The notes under the pieces were generated by a model. That model had not been told where the DNA came from and did not search any database. It saw only the letters and a program-made list of their open reading frames with translations. 64,000 nucleotides of DNA, from NCBI GenBank assembly GCA_910574345.1, contig CAJSZV010000001.1, positions 353,127 through 417,126 on the forward strand. Reading direction: 5' to 3'. The translations under genes were made by a program, and so were the position numbers. Numbering within the stretch: the stretch's first letter is position 1; each line of letters begins with the position of its first letter. This document shows, one piece after another, positions 45,528 through 54,403 of this stretch. Origin of the DNA: Clostridiaceae bacterium. GTDB taxonomy: Bacteria > Bacillota > Clostridia > Lachnospirales > Lachnospiraceae.

Positions 45528-46238
45528 ATGGTTAATTTTTTGGTTACATTCTTTTTGGGCTTTTTGGGGATCCATCGGTTTATGCAGAAGAAATATGTGA
45601 CAGGATTCATCTGGCTTTTTACATGTGGATTGTTTGGGGTTGGATGGTTTGTGGATATGTGTATTGCTTTTTCCCGGATGGTTAAGGGGAGAAAAGACGA
45701 GGGGGAGAAAAAAGCGGATACAAGGAAGGCGAATCCGTCAGAAGCAGGGCAGGCAGTACAGCCGCAGGAAAGACAAAAAGGGCAGCAGGAGGCAGGCCAG
45801 GCGGCGCAAAGGATACAGACAGGACAGACTCAACCTTCCGGCCAGGCGGGAGATGGCGAGAAAAAGGGATTTTGGGCAGATGTGAAGGAAAGGGCAATTA
45901 AGAACCGGCAGGAGGCAGCCATACGGGCCGCATATAAAAAGGAGGAGGAGAAGCGGAAACCCAGGATTAAAAAAATCAGGCATACCAGGGCATTTACACC
46001 AGAAGAACGACAGACTCTTGATATGTTGAACATGGAAATTATAAAGATGGACAGCGATTATAAAAACAAGAGAATAACAGACAATTCAGGTGTTTTGAGA
46101 TTATTGTTTCAGAAGAAAGCGATTGAAAGCAGGGCGGAATGGTACGAAACCATAGAACTTCCTCCGGAGGTAGACCCTGATACTCCTATTTATGTGGATG
46201 AGGAAGGGATCCGGAACAGTATTACAGGGTTGTTTTAA
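45528..46238 (+). CDS. TM2-domain membrane protein
   Basis: Two hydrophobic segments with the TM2 signature (FFLGFLGIHRFMQKKYVTGF, then FTCGLFGVGWFVDMCIAF) occupy the first 50 residues. A Gln/Gly/Glu-rich linker and a charged helical domain (residues 120-235) follow. TM2 proteins are small membrane proteins of unclear role; the cytoplasmic domain is not recognised. AAGGAAGG precedes ATG 45528; starts at 45465 (TTG) and 45489 are also open. The gene opens the accessory cluster after the small HTH genes. Confidence 0.75.
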   Translation: MVNFLVTFFLGFLGIHRFMQKKYVTGFIWLFTCGLFGVGWFVDMCIAFSRMVKGRKDEGEKKADTRKANPSEAGQAVQPQERQKGQQEAGQAAQRIQTGQTQPSGQAGDGEKKGFWADVKERAIKNRQEAAIRAAYKKEEEKRKPRIKKIRHTRAFTPEERQTLDMLNMEIIKMDSDYKNKRITDNSGVLRLLFQKKAIESRAEWYETIELPPEVDPDTPIYVDEEGIRNSITGLF

Positions 46239-46284
46239 GATGGAACGGGTATTTGCTTAACTTTAAGAGACAGGGGGCGGGATA

Positions 46285-46935
46285 TTGGACAGGGAAGCGG
46301 TAAGGCACAGGATTAAGAGTCTTTTAGCTTTGGCGGAGAGCGATAATGAGAATGAAGCTTTGGCCGCTGTGCAGGCGGCCAGAAGGCTGATGATGAAATA
46401 CCATATTTCCATGGGAGAAAATGAACAGAAAGAGGTCATAGAAAAGGGGGTAGTGATAAAGGAACTGCGATTCAGGAGTATCCCTCTTACCCGACATCAT
46501 TTGATGCTGGCCGCGGCTTTGGCAAAGAATTTCCGATGCCGGGATTTTTACCGGCAGAAGCCGGTTCCCTGTATCTGTTTTGTAGGATTTGAGGAGGATG
46601 CCAATGCTGTTTTGCTGCTGGCGGAGTATCTGGTTCGGTTTATGGAGCATGGGGCAAAGGCATACGGGGGGAGCAAAAGCCAGGAGTTTTGCTGGAGAGA
46701 CGGATTTTGTGTGGGGGTTTATGGATCGTTTGAGGAACAGGACAGGGAGGGGACAGGATATGAGATAATGACAGCCATACCCCAGGAGGTAGATGATGCC
46801 TTTGGAAAACTGAAGCTTAAAAAGGATAACAGCAGGAGGTGGTCGGATTACAGGGCTTCGGATGGAGCGGCTTTTTCCAGCGGAGAGAGGAGCGGGAGAA
46901 GGGCTGTGGATAGCCGGAGCATTTCCGGGGACTGA
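46285..46935 (+). CDS. DUF2786-domain protein
   Basis: The N-terminus VRHRIKSLLALAESDNENEA with LAAVQAARRLMMKYHISMG is the DUF2786 signature, found in phage and accessory proteins of unknown function. The middle contains a His/Asp/Cys-rich part. TTG is the only start in reach, with a GGGGGCGGG site. It is transcribed with the TM2 gene before it. Confidence 0.68.
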   Translation: MDREAVRHRIKSLLALAESDNENEALAAVQAARRLMMKYHISMGENEQKEVIEKGVVIKELRFRSIPLTRHHLMLAAALAKNFRCRDFYRQKPVPCICFVGFEEDANAVLLLAEYLVRFMEHGAKAYGGSKSQEFCWRDGFCVGVYGSFEEQDREGTGYEIMTAIPQEVDDAFGKLKLKKDNSRRWSDYRASDGAAFSSGERSGRRAVDSRSISGD

Positions 46936-46977
46936 TATTTTTTCAGGTAACTTACCGGTAAGGACAAGGGGGGATTT

Positions 46978-47409
46978 TTGATCAAGGGGGAACATGTTTC
47001 AAAGGGTATTTTCTGGTTTATCTGCGGGTTCAATGAAAGGGATGAGTGCGATTTTGCGGAGACAGAGATGATTGCCTTTCCTGTTTCTTGTGACAGGGAA
47101 GGGAAGGTGTCAGGGAATCCGGATTTTAATTCCAGGAAGGGGAACGCATATAATCATAAAGAAACTTGGGCGTCTTTTGTGAAGCACCGAAAAGATTTAA
47201 GAAAATATGGGTGGAACTATTTTCCAAGGGGGAGGGTTGAGATAGCGGGCGGCAGGGCGCTGCTCTATCTCAATATAAACATTATCCGGTACGAGGGATT
47301 TTGGCGGGATATTGTAAACATGTTTCATCTGGAAGGGATGGATGTTCGGGTAATCGTGGACAATTCCTCTCATTATTATTGCCATGAAGATGATAAGAGT
47401 ATACAATAA
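46978..47409 (+). CDS. Hypothetical protein
   Basis: The 143-residue protein starts at a TTG after AAGGGGGG. It reads SKGIFWFICGFNERDECDFA, then SRKGNAYNHKETWASFVKHR and a beta-rich end. I do not recognise a family. It lies 42 bases after the DUF2786 gene. Confidence 0.5.
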   Translation: MIKGEHVSKGIFWFICGFNERDECDFAETEMIAFPVSCDREGKVSGNPDFNSRKGNAYNHKETWASFVKHRKDLRKYGWNYFPRGRVEIAGGRALLYLNINIIRYEGFWRDIVNMFHLEGMDVRVIVDNSSHYYCHEDDKSIQ

Positions 47410-47441
47410 TCGAAAGAAGCAAAATTTATTATGGAGGAGAG

Positions 47442-48233
47442 ATGGTGAATAGATGGATGGATGATGTGAGACGTGACGCAATCTGCAAATTGAGGGAAGA
47501 TAAACGCGGGTCAAAGAAGCTGGGGGACGCAGTGGATACGGTTATGGAGCTTTATGATATCCGGTAGGAAGGGGGGCTGCTTGCGCTGGAAGAGGCGGCA
47601 GGAGAGGCGGAGTCAGATTTTTTGAAGCATTTGATTTTGTTAATGGCAAAGGAGGTCAGCCCGTAAGGGATCATTGAGATCGCAACCAATGAATACTGGA
47701 TGAATGAGCCGGAAGGCGGGGAGGCTATGGTGAATTATCTGTATTTGAGAGGAATGGCAGGTATTCAAAGGCTGGAAAGTAAGGAACTGCTTATGGAGGT
47801 TCTGTTAAGTCTGATGCCCGCAAAGCAGCGAAAAGAGTATGAGAGTTTGACGCGTAAGAGGAAAGAAGAGCAGGAACGGCTGCATAAAAAGGAGATTAGG
47901 GAGAGACTTTCTGCTATGCGTCCAACGTTCAAGCATAAGGAAGTGCAGGAAGTGATACGGCTGCTGGAGAATAAAATCAAGGAACTGCCGGATCAATGCC
48001 TGCAGAGACTGGTGCGTGATGTGGATTGCCGGGATTTAGCCGGCTGTGTATATGCTTTTGAACAGGGAACACGGGCAAGGATTCTTGAGAATCTCAGCAC
48101 ACGGTATCGGGATGTGGTGGAGGAAGAAGGGGTGAAGCGGGCGTTTTCTGATGAAGAGAAACTGTTTGCCAGTGTGAATCAAGTGATGGATATCATGGAA
48201 CGTTTGAGGGAAAATGGAGAGCTGCTGTGCTGA
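47442..48233 (+). pseudogene. FliG-C-like accessory protein, two in-frame stops
   Basis: One frame of 263 codons is broken only by TAG (47565) and TAA (47664). It begins MVNRWMDDVRRDAICKLRED after GGAGGAGAG, continues GGLLALEEAAGEAESDFLKH between the stops, and goes on with ATNEYWMNEPEGGEAMVNYL. A coiled coil (KRKEEQERLHKKEIRERL) leads to VDCRDLAGCVYAFEQGTRAR and LENLSTRYRDVVEEEG, which resemble the FliG C-terminal domain. No flagellar genes lie near. The part from ATG 47700 may still be translated. Two paralogues are at 54404 and 55579. Confidence 0.68.
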
Positions 48234-49066
48234 TTCAGGGAGATCATCCCGAAGAACAGGAGGGATATAAGATAAGCACTTATGTTATGACAGATATTCA
48301 TGGCCATTATGACGGGATGAAAAAAATGTTCCGTAAAATCGGATTTTCCGCCAGCGACCGGCTGATCTGTGCCGGAGATTATATTGACAGGGGGCCGAAG
48401 AGTTATGAGATGCTTAGGTGGATCGAAAGCCCTGGGGAAAATGTCATTCTGGTCAGAGGGAATCATGATGAGGAGTTTCGCTATTGCGTGGAAGCCATGG
48501 GAATGATTTTTCGGAAATGGGGGATGGATACTGCCAGCGTGGAGGACACCATATCCGTGTACGGGACGGTCAGAAAGATAACTTCCTATTTTGATCTGTA
48601 TGGAACCATAGGAGATCTTGTTAAGAAAAGAAGGACGGCATTGGAACAGTTGTCAGTGTGGGCAGCATGTATAGGGAAAATGCCCTATTATTATGAGACT
48701 GTGATGAATGGGCGAAGGTGCATTATCGTCCATGGCGGTTACATAGAGAGCCTTGCATGTCTGGAAGGTGTGGAGACGGACCATACCTATGACTCATTGG
48801 AAGATTTTTACCTGAGAGCCAGAGACGATGCTTATCTATATGGCGGAGTGGAGCACGGGATGATTCTGGCAGGGCATACCCCCACAACGGCAAAATATGA
48901 GCTTCCTTTTAATCATGGAAAGGTATACCGGGCTTATGATGAAGAGACGGACTGCATTTTTTATGATTTGGACTGCGGTTATGGGTTTAAGGATATTCAG
49001 CCGGAAGGGAGGCTGGCTTGTTTGAGGCTGGAGGATGAGAGGATTTTTTATGTTCGGGAAATATAA
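48227..49066 (+). CDS. Calcineurin-like metallophosphatase
   Basis: All five phosphoesterase motifs are seen: DIHGHYDG, GDYIDRGP, RGNHDE, HGGY and GHTPT. This is the PPP-type family that includes PrpA and ApaH-like protein phosphatases. The GTG at 48227 follows GGAG and overlaps the preceding gene by seven bases; the ATG at 48287 is an alternative. The substrate could be a phosphoprotein or a nucleotide; neither is proven. Its place in the accessory cluster suggests signalling. Confidence 0.88.
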   Translation: MLIQGDHPEEQEGYKISTYVMTDIHGHYDGMKKMFRKIGFSASDRLICAGDYIDRGPKSYEMLRWIESPGENVILVRGNHDEEFRYCVEAMGMIFRKWGMDTASVEDTISVYGTVRKITSYFDLYGTIGDLVKKRRTALEQLSVWAACIGKMPYYYETVMNGRRCIIVHGGYIESLACLEGVETDHTYDSLEDFYLRARDDAYLYGGVEHGMILAGHTPTTAKYELPFNHGKVYRAYDEETDCIFYDLDCGYGFKDIQPEGRLACLRLEDERIFYVREI

Positions 49067-49086
49067 ATGAGCAATGAGGTGATTAA

Positions 49087-50283
49087 ATGGCAATTCGTTC
49101 AATCGAGTATCTCCAAAGTCTTGTGCGTGAACTGATAAAAGTACCAAGTGAGACAGAATGGGTAGAGTTTAAGTGTAATAACAAAGACCCTCAAATGATA
49201 GGAGAATATATTTCTGCACTAAGTAATTCGGCGGCACTGTGTGAAAAGACAAAGGCCTATTTAGTTTGGGGTGTACAGGATGATACCCATGAAATCATGG
49301 GGACAGAATTTCAATATCGGAAGATGAAAAAGGGGAATGAAGAACTGGAAGCATGGCTCTCTCGAATGCTTTTTCCAAGGATTAATTTTCGATTTTTTGA
49401 GATTTTAGTGGAGAATAAAATGGTTGTTTTACTGGAGATTCCTTGCGCAGAAAAACAGCCAGTTCAATTTGCCGGGGCAGAGTATATCCGGGTTGGAACA
49501 AATAAGAAAAACCTAAAAGAATATCCGGATAAAGAAAGGGAATTATGGAGAACATTTGATTCTACTCCATATGAACTGCGGATAGCTATGAGCAATCTGG
49601 ATGAAGATTCCATGGTTGGTCTGATGGATTTTTCAAAATATTATGATAAACTTGAGATGCCCATTCCAAGGAACCGTGATAAAATCCTGGAAGACTTGCA
49701 ACATGAGAAATTTATAGTAAAAAATGATGCCGGAAACTGGGACATTACGAATATGGGTGCGCTTATGATAGCAAAAGATTTGAAAAAGTTTGAAAGTTTG
49801 CATCGGCGCTCTGTCCGGGTAATCTGGTATAAAGAAAAATCCAGATTGAATGCGATCCGGGAAAAAGAATTTACCAGTGGATATGTGTTTTCTCATGAAG
49901 ATATTGTACAGTATATTATGACGATTATTCCGCAGGAAGAAATCATTATTGAAGCTACCCGGAAATCTGTAGTTAGTTTTCCGGAGATTGCTATTAGAGA
50001 GTTATTGGCGAATGTCATGATTCACCAGGATCTGCAGCAGCGTGGTACAAATCCGATGGTAGAGGTATTTCAAAATCGAATTGAGTTTTCCAATACAGGC
50101 GCGCCATTAGTAGCTATTGAGCGTATTGTGGATTCCGTGCCGATTTCAAGAAATGAGAATATTGCCGGATTTATGCATAAATGCGGAATTTGCGAAGAAC
50201 GAGGCAGCGGTTATGATAAGATGATACTATGGAAGCGGGATTATTGCGTCCACTTGATGATACAACGGCACCCCGGTATATGA
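49087..50283 (+). CDS. AlbA_2/HATPase_c_4 protein, C-terminally truncated
   Basis: The N-terminal Schlafen/AlbA_2 domain starts ETEWVEFKCNNKDPQMIGEY with a typical WGVQDD; a GHKL-type part follows with IAIRELLANVMIHQDLQQRG and the glycine-rich CGICEERGSGYDK. Family members then carry about 100 more residues with a winged helix. Here the frame ends in HLMIQRHPGI, while the next frame reads LLRPLDDTTAPRYMKYIPYW, the usual family end. A deletion with frame change has removed the tail. The gene is AT-rich compared with its neighbours. It may be non-functional. Confidence 0.72.
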   Translation: MAIRSIEYLQSLVRELIKVPSETEWVEFKCNNKDPQMIGEYISALSNSAALCEKTKAYLVWGVQDDTHEIMGTEFQYRKMKKGNEELEAWLSRMLFPRINFRFFEILVENKMVVLLEIPCAEKQPVQFAGAEYIRVGTNKKNLKEYPDKERELWRTFDSTPYELRIAMSNLDEDSMVGLMDFSKYYDKLEMPIPRNRDKILEDLQHEKFIVKNDAGNWDITNMGALMIAKDLKKFESLHRRSVRVIWYKEKSRLNAIREKEFTSGYVFSHEDIVQYIMTIIPQEEIIIEATRKSVVSFPEIAIRELLANVMIHQDLQQRGTNPMVEVFQNRIEFSNTGAPLVAIERIVDSVPISRNENIAGFMHKCGICEERGSGYDKMILWKRDYCVHLMIQRHPGI

Positions 50284-50306
50284 AATATATTCCTTATTGG
50301 GCATGA

Positions 50307-50455
50307 TTTAACTTGCATTAACTTGCATGAATAAGAAATGATTACAGAGAAAATGATGAAAATTCGCTATTTTTGGAGAATATTTCGCAGTTTCTTCTGT
50401 GTTTTATATCCTGAGAAATCATTTCTTTTAAAATTTAACTTGCATTAACTTGCAT
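50307..50455. repeat. MITE-like repeat (direct repeats around inverted repeat)
   Basis: TTTAACTTGCATTAACTTGCAT occurs at 50307 and again at 50434. Each copy is itself a doubled TTAACTTGCA. Between them AAGAAATGATT (about 50332) faces AATCATTTCTT (about 50418). There is no ORF. The block follows the truncated gene directly. Confidence 0.6.
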
Positions 50456-50533
50456 AGTTTTCATGAGGAGTTTTTCTTCATTGAATATAAGAAAGCCGAT
50501 ATATATGAGAATCCCGCACAGAACGGAGGAAAC

Positions 50534-51250
50534 ATGGACATTTATCCTTTTATCGACTCTCTGACAATCAGGGAGCATTTACAGAAGCTGGATTATGGTT
50601 TTGGTGCTTCTGAAATGGCATATTTGATCTGGCAGAGCAGGAAAAGGACTCTTAAGGAGAAGCTGCGGGCATGGCAGGAGCTGATGGAAACTACGGCAGA
50701 TGAAGAGGTTTTCGCGGATCGGCGGAAGGGGACAAAGATAAGCCTGTTTCATGTTTTGAGAAAGTATGTGAATGCACAGAAAAACCGCGTGGAAGCTTTT
50801 CAGGACGGGAAGAATTGTGTCTATTTCTATGGGTATGAAGAAGATTCATTTTATGAGGGGGAAGAAGGTTTAAAGAGAGTGCCTTGGCGAATCGGGAGCG
50901 AAGGATGCTTTAGGGATTACAAAAGCTGCTGCGAAGCCCTTGAGCATGAGGTTGAAAAATTCCGGGGGACAGGCAGGGAGAGCAGTCTTAAGGACTTGTG
51001 GATTGAGCGATATGATCTGGACGGGGCAAGGGAGTGTGAGGCGGCGCATGTGGATGCCGGGATAGGGATAACCCGGTTTAGATGCCGCTCTGTCATGGAT
51101 GAGGACGGCGCGGATATGGATTCCCGCGGGGATGCTGACTTTGAGGATATTTGTCTGGAGATGTGCATAGACATTCCCACGCCTTTTTGCCGGGGAGGCA
51201 GGAGGCTTTTAGGACTTAATTGTCTAGGAGAAAAGAAAGGAGAAACATGA
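50534..51250 (+). CDS. Lachnospiraceae-type hypothetical protein (family A)
   Basis: The N-terminus YPFIDSLTIREHLQKLDYGF followed by SEMAYLIWQSRKRTLKEKLR is typical of a large family of unknown proteins in Lachnospiraceae and Ruminococcaceae. It is alpha-helical at the start and has a beta-rich end (EDICLEMCIDIPTPFCRGGR). GGAGG precedes ATG 50534. A longer paralogue is at 53309. It overlaps the next gene by four bases (ATGA). Confidence 0.62.
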   Translation: MDIYPFIDSLTIREHLQKLDYGFGASEMAYLIWQSRKRTLKEKLRAWQELMETTADEEVFADRRKGTKISLFHVLRKYVNAQKNRVEAFQDGKNCVYFYGYEEDSFYEGEEGLKRVPWRIGSEGCFRDYKSCCEALEHEVEKFRGTGRESSLKDLWIERYDLDGARECEAAHVDAGIGITRFRCRSVMDEDGADMDSRGDADFEDICLEMCIDIPTPFCRGGRRLLGLNCLGEKKGET

Positions 51251-52170
51251 TGAAAAAGAATATGGATTGCCGAGGCCTTGGCCCTGATTGTTTTGATATG
51301 ATCGGAAGGGATGAGGGGCTGCAGGCGTTACTGAACCATATTAAGGGCGACTGTGCCTGCTGTCCGGAGGTTCGCTGCAACTATTTGAGCTGCTATTATC
51401 GCGGCGGGTCTATGCTTAAGCTGGAGTTTAACCTTCGCCAGAAAAACCTGACCTTTACTTTTGACCCCAAATATTTTGATTTGAAAAAAACCTCGAAAAA
51501 ACCGTTTACGGAACTGGAGGCATGGCTCAAGACCAAATCCAAGGATCCGCGCCAGTGGCTTAACCGGCTGGAGGCGCTGAAGGGGATTATGGATGCCTGG
51601 TTTGAGGAACACCCCAAGGCGGAGCGGAGTGTCCAGCAGGAGTTGGCAAAGTCCAATACATTTTCCTGCGGAAGCTGTCAGACCATGGATATGGAACTGG
51701 CGATTCCGGGGCATCGGGAACTTGGCCGAATGGATCTGATTGTCGTGTGCCGGAAAGGGGAACGATATATCCCCCTTATTGTGGAGCTGAAGCACGGCAC
51801 AAAGGCTTTTGGCAACAGAAGCGGACTCCAGGCCCACTATGACAAAACCACAAAGTTTCTGAGGGAGCCGGGGGGCGAGGCTTATCTGGTGAAAACCATT
51901 CGCAGTATATGGGATTCCAAGGTGCGGCTGGGTCTTATTCAGGAACCGGTGCCAGGTGCCGGAAGCTTTGACGAAGCGGAGCTTATGTTTGCTGTCACTG
52001 GCTGGGAAAAGGGGAATGTGGATAAGATCCGCAGTAAGTTTCCCGGACAGCTTGAGCGGAATGTCTGGGTGGTGACCAGCCATGACCAGACACTGTATTT
52101 CGATGATGACAGGAAGATGTTGTTTCCAAAGACGGGCGGGGAGGAACAGCCCACGGGGGAACTCTCATAG
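51247..52170 (+). CDS. PD-(D/E)XK nuclease-like protein
   Basis: GRMDLIVVCRKGERYIPLIV followed by ELKHGTKAF gives the D-x(n)-E-x-K core of PD-(D/E)XK nucleases. A cysteine cluster near the start (CACCPEVRCNYLSC) may bind a metal. The C-terminal NVWVVTSHDQTLYFDDDRKM is beta-rich. AAAGGAG precedes ATG 51247, which overlaps the preceding stop. It could be a DNA- or RNA-cutting protein of a defence or repair system; no specific system is recognised. Confidence 0.6.
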   Translation: MMKKNMDCRGLGPDCFDMIGRDEGLQALLNHIKGDCACCPEVRCNYLSCYYRGGSMLKLEFNLRQKNLTFTFDPKYFDLKKTSKKPFTELEAWLKTKSKDPRQWLNRLEALKGIMDAWFEEHPKAERSVQQELAKSNTFSCGSCQTMDMELAIPGHRELGRMDLIVVCRKGERYIPLIVELKHGTKAFGNRSGLQAHYDKTTKFLREPGGEAYLVKTIRSIWDSKVRLGLIQEPVPGAGSFDEAELMFAVTGWEKGNVDKIRSKFPGQLERNVWVVTSHDQTLYFDDDRKMLFPKTGGEEQPTGELS

Positions 52171-52180
52171 GAGGAATTTT

Positions 52181-53248
52181 ATGTGTAACGGGATAAAAGA
52201 CATTGGCCCGATTTTGAAGGAGATTTTTCCGTCTGCAGAGATGGCGTCTTATCTTGCGCGATGCCCATTCGGTGATGATGTTTCTCCTCAGGAGCGCTGC
52301 GGCGGGTTTGATGATGCGCCCCCCGAAAAGCTTCCTCTTTTCCGGCATAGGATAGGGGACGCTGTTGCAGGCGCACTGATTCCACTGAAGCGGAAGCGGG
52401 AGCTGTTTTTGCTGTTGGCCGAGGGTGAGAAGGACGGCTATTTTTCGGCCTGGGCAGACGGGGCCTCCCGGATTGTTCAGGAGATGGAGCCGAAGCCGGG
52501 AGAGTTCTTTTACCTGATTGCTTGCAGCTATGAGGAAGATATGGGCCGTATTAAGGAGGAAGCAGTGGGGGCATTCCTCACATGGGAACATATTTTTGGG
52601 GCAATTGAGGAATATTTGGGAAGTGATGCGGATGAGGAGGAGCGTCTAAATTGGTCTTTTTATGTTGAGAAGTGGACGCCGGACGGAGGCGGGCGGCTGA
52701 ACAATGACTATGGCTACACAGTGGTCGATTACAAGGTGTGCTATTGCAACTGCTGCTGCGAGGGTTTACCTGTCTGGGAACGGCTTGATTTTAGCGGCTA
52801 TGTTGATCTGAACCTGCCTGTCCCTTTTCACGCAGGGGATATGGTGACCTTCGACTGCCGTCCTTTTGGGCCTGTGAGCCATGGGGTTATTCTGGAAGTG
52901 GGGGACAACCGTGATTGCTGCTGTCTCCAGGCACTGTATCGGGAAAGGGATGGAACCTGGGATACAGGGGCAGTGAAGCATGGACACGTTTTTCCGGGAT
53001 ACCATTCATCGAAGATGTCCCCTCTTTACCGTTTATCCTCCTTCTATGGACAGCTGCCGGAGGAAGAAGGTTTGTTGGAGTCGGTGAGCCGATATGTGAA
53101 CGGGGACGAAAAACGTGGGGCCGCCTTGTGGAACCACATATTTGAGCTGACAGACAGAGGGATAAAGAAGACGGTGACGGAAGGGCAGATTATGTCTTAT
53201 ATGGAACGAAATTCGGCCCACGATCCCGTGACTATGGGGAAGCTATAG
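52181..53248 (+). CDS. Hypothetical protein with LPxPF-GD module
   Basis: GGAGGAATTTT leads into ATG 52181. The N-terminus IGPILKEIFPSAEMASYLAR is helical. The C-terminal part has VDLNLPVPFHAGDMVTFDCR and FGPVSHGVILEVGD, a module also present in 53309 (LPYPSGTVVET, SVKGVVVSRAE). Several CC pairs occur (YCNCCCEG, NRDCCCLQ). The family is unknown. It lies ten bases after the nuclease-like gene, so both are in one operon. Confidence 0.6.
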   Translation: MCNGIKDIGPILKEIFPSAEMASYLARCPFGDDVSPQERCGGFDDAPPEKLPLFRHRIGDAVAGALIPLKRKRELFLLLAEGEKDGYFSAWADGASRIVQEMEPKPGEFFYLIACSYEEDMGRIKEEAVGAFLTWEHIFGAIEEYLGSDADEEERLNWSFYVEKWTPDGGGRLNNDYGYTVVDYKVCYCNCCCEGLPVWERLDFSGYVDLNLPVPFHAGDMVTFDCRPFGPVSHGVILEVGDNRDCCCLQALYRERDGTWDTGAVKHGHVFPGYHSSKMSPLYRLSSFYGQLPEEEGLLESVSRYVNGDEKRGAALWNHIFELTDRGIKKTVTEGQIMSYMERNSAHDPVTMGKL

Positions 53249-53308
53249 GAAAGCCGGCATAGGGAACAGTCAGAAAATGGGAATCCACAATGAAGGGGGC
53301 AGGAACCT

Positions 53309-54334
53309 ATGATAGATTTTAACCGATGGATTTATTCACCGGACATTGCCTCATGGCTGTGTGCCGGGCCACCCTTAGACCTTGGGGAGCAGGCGGACTG
53401 CATCCTTTCGGCGCCCCATAGGACTTTGGAGGAAAAGCTGGAGGGTCTGCGGGGGCTTAGGAAAGAGGCGCAAAGCCTGCTTTCTCTTGGGGAAGGCCGG
53501 GCTTTGGAGGTCTTGGAGAAACGAATTGATATGGGAGAGACCTTGGAAGAGATCGTCTATCAGGGCGGAGGACTCAGCAACCGTTATGAGGCTGATATTT
53601 TTTGTCATGGACGGAAAGAGGAGTTTCTGAAAAAGAGAATCTTTACCGGCCCTGTGGCTGGGATTGATTTTATCAAGGAGCAGATAAGGGAAGCCGCGGA
53701 CAGATATGACCTTGCCTCGGAATGTTTTTTTGGTGTTCTTGGGAAATTTCACCGGAGGGGCGGCCGATACTTTGAACGGGAATGGAACGTGATCTTAAAC
53801 CCGGAGGGGAGGATCCTGTACTGTCTGCCGGAGACCGCGGAGGCTGTCACAAGAGGGGATTATTGGTTTGGCCCCATGGACTATCATTACATGAGGCTTC
53901 CCTACCCTTCGGGAACGGTTGTGGAGACTGTTTCCTCTCCCTTTTTTCCGTCTGTAAAGGGTGTGGTGGTAAGCAGGGCGGAGCCGTGGGAAGGGGAATT
54001 TCTCAAAGAGGATGAGCAATGGCTTCTGTATCCGGCTGATCTGTATAGGAGACAGAGTGGGGGAATCGGTGTGACGCCCCTGAATAACTATACGTCCATC
54101 CTCTTTGGAGGAGAGTTTGTCCTGCCTTTTATTCAATTCTTAAAGAGAAAAGAGGGGACATTTTCTGAGAGTGAAAGGTGGCTGAAGGACTTAGGGGCGT
54201 TGATCCGGAGGGATAAAAGCTGCCTTGCCATGATTTTAAAGGATGGACAGCCAGGAGTGAGGTCTGGGGTCAATGAAGACAGGCAAAGGTATGTGGAAGA
54301 ATTATGGGAAAGGTGCGGACAGCATGGCAGATGA
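53309..54334 (+). CDS. Hypothetical protein (family A paralogue)
   Basis: The N-terminus reads WIYSPDIASWLCAGPPLDLG then HRTLEEKLEGLRGLRKEAQ, matching the 50534 family. The centre has YPSGTVVETVSSPFFPSVKG, matching the module in 52181. AAGGGGGCAGGAACC precedes the ATG. It looks like a fuller version of the shorter family A protein. Function is unknown. The gene sits in a plus-strand run of related genes. Confidence 0.6.
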   Translation: MIDFNRWIYSPDIASWLCAGPPLDLGEQADCILSAPHRTLEEKLEGLRGLRKEAQSLLSLGEGRALEVLEKRIDMGETLEEIVYQGGGLSNRYEADIFCHGRKEEFLKKRIFTGPVAGIDFIKEQIREAADRYDLASECFFGVLGKFHRRGGRYFEREWNVILNPEGRILYCLPETAEAVTRGDYWFGPMDYHYMRLPYPSGTVVETVSSPFFPSVKGVVVSRAEPWEGEFLKEDEQWLLYPADLYRRQSGGIGVTPLNNYTSILFGGEFVLPFIQFLKRKEGTFSESERWLKDLGALIRRDKSCLAMILKDGQPGVRSGVNEDRQRYVEELWERCGQHGR

Positions 54335-54403
54335 CGAAAAAATGATTCCCACGAGCAACGAGCCAAGTGGGCTTATTTGCAGGAAAAGAAGGGGTGGGAT
54401 TTT

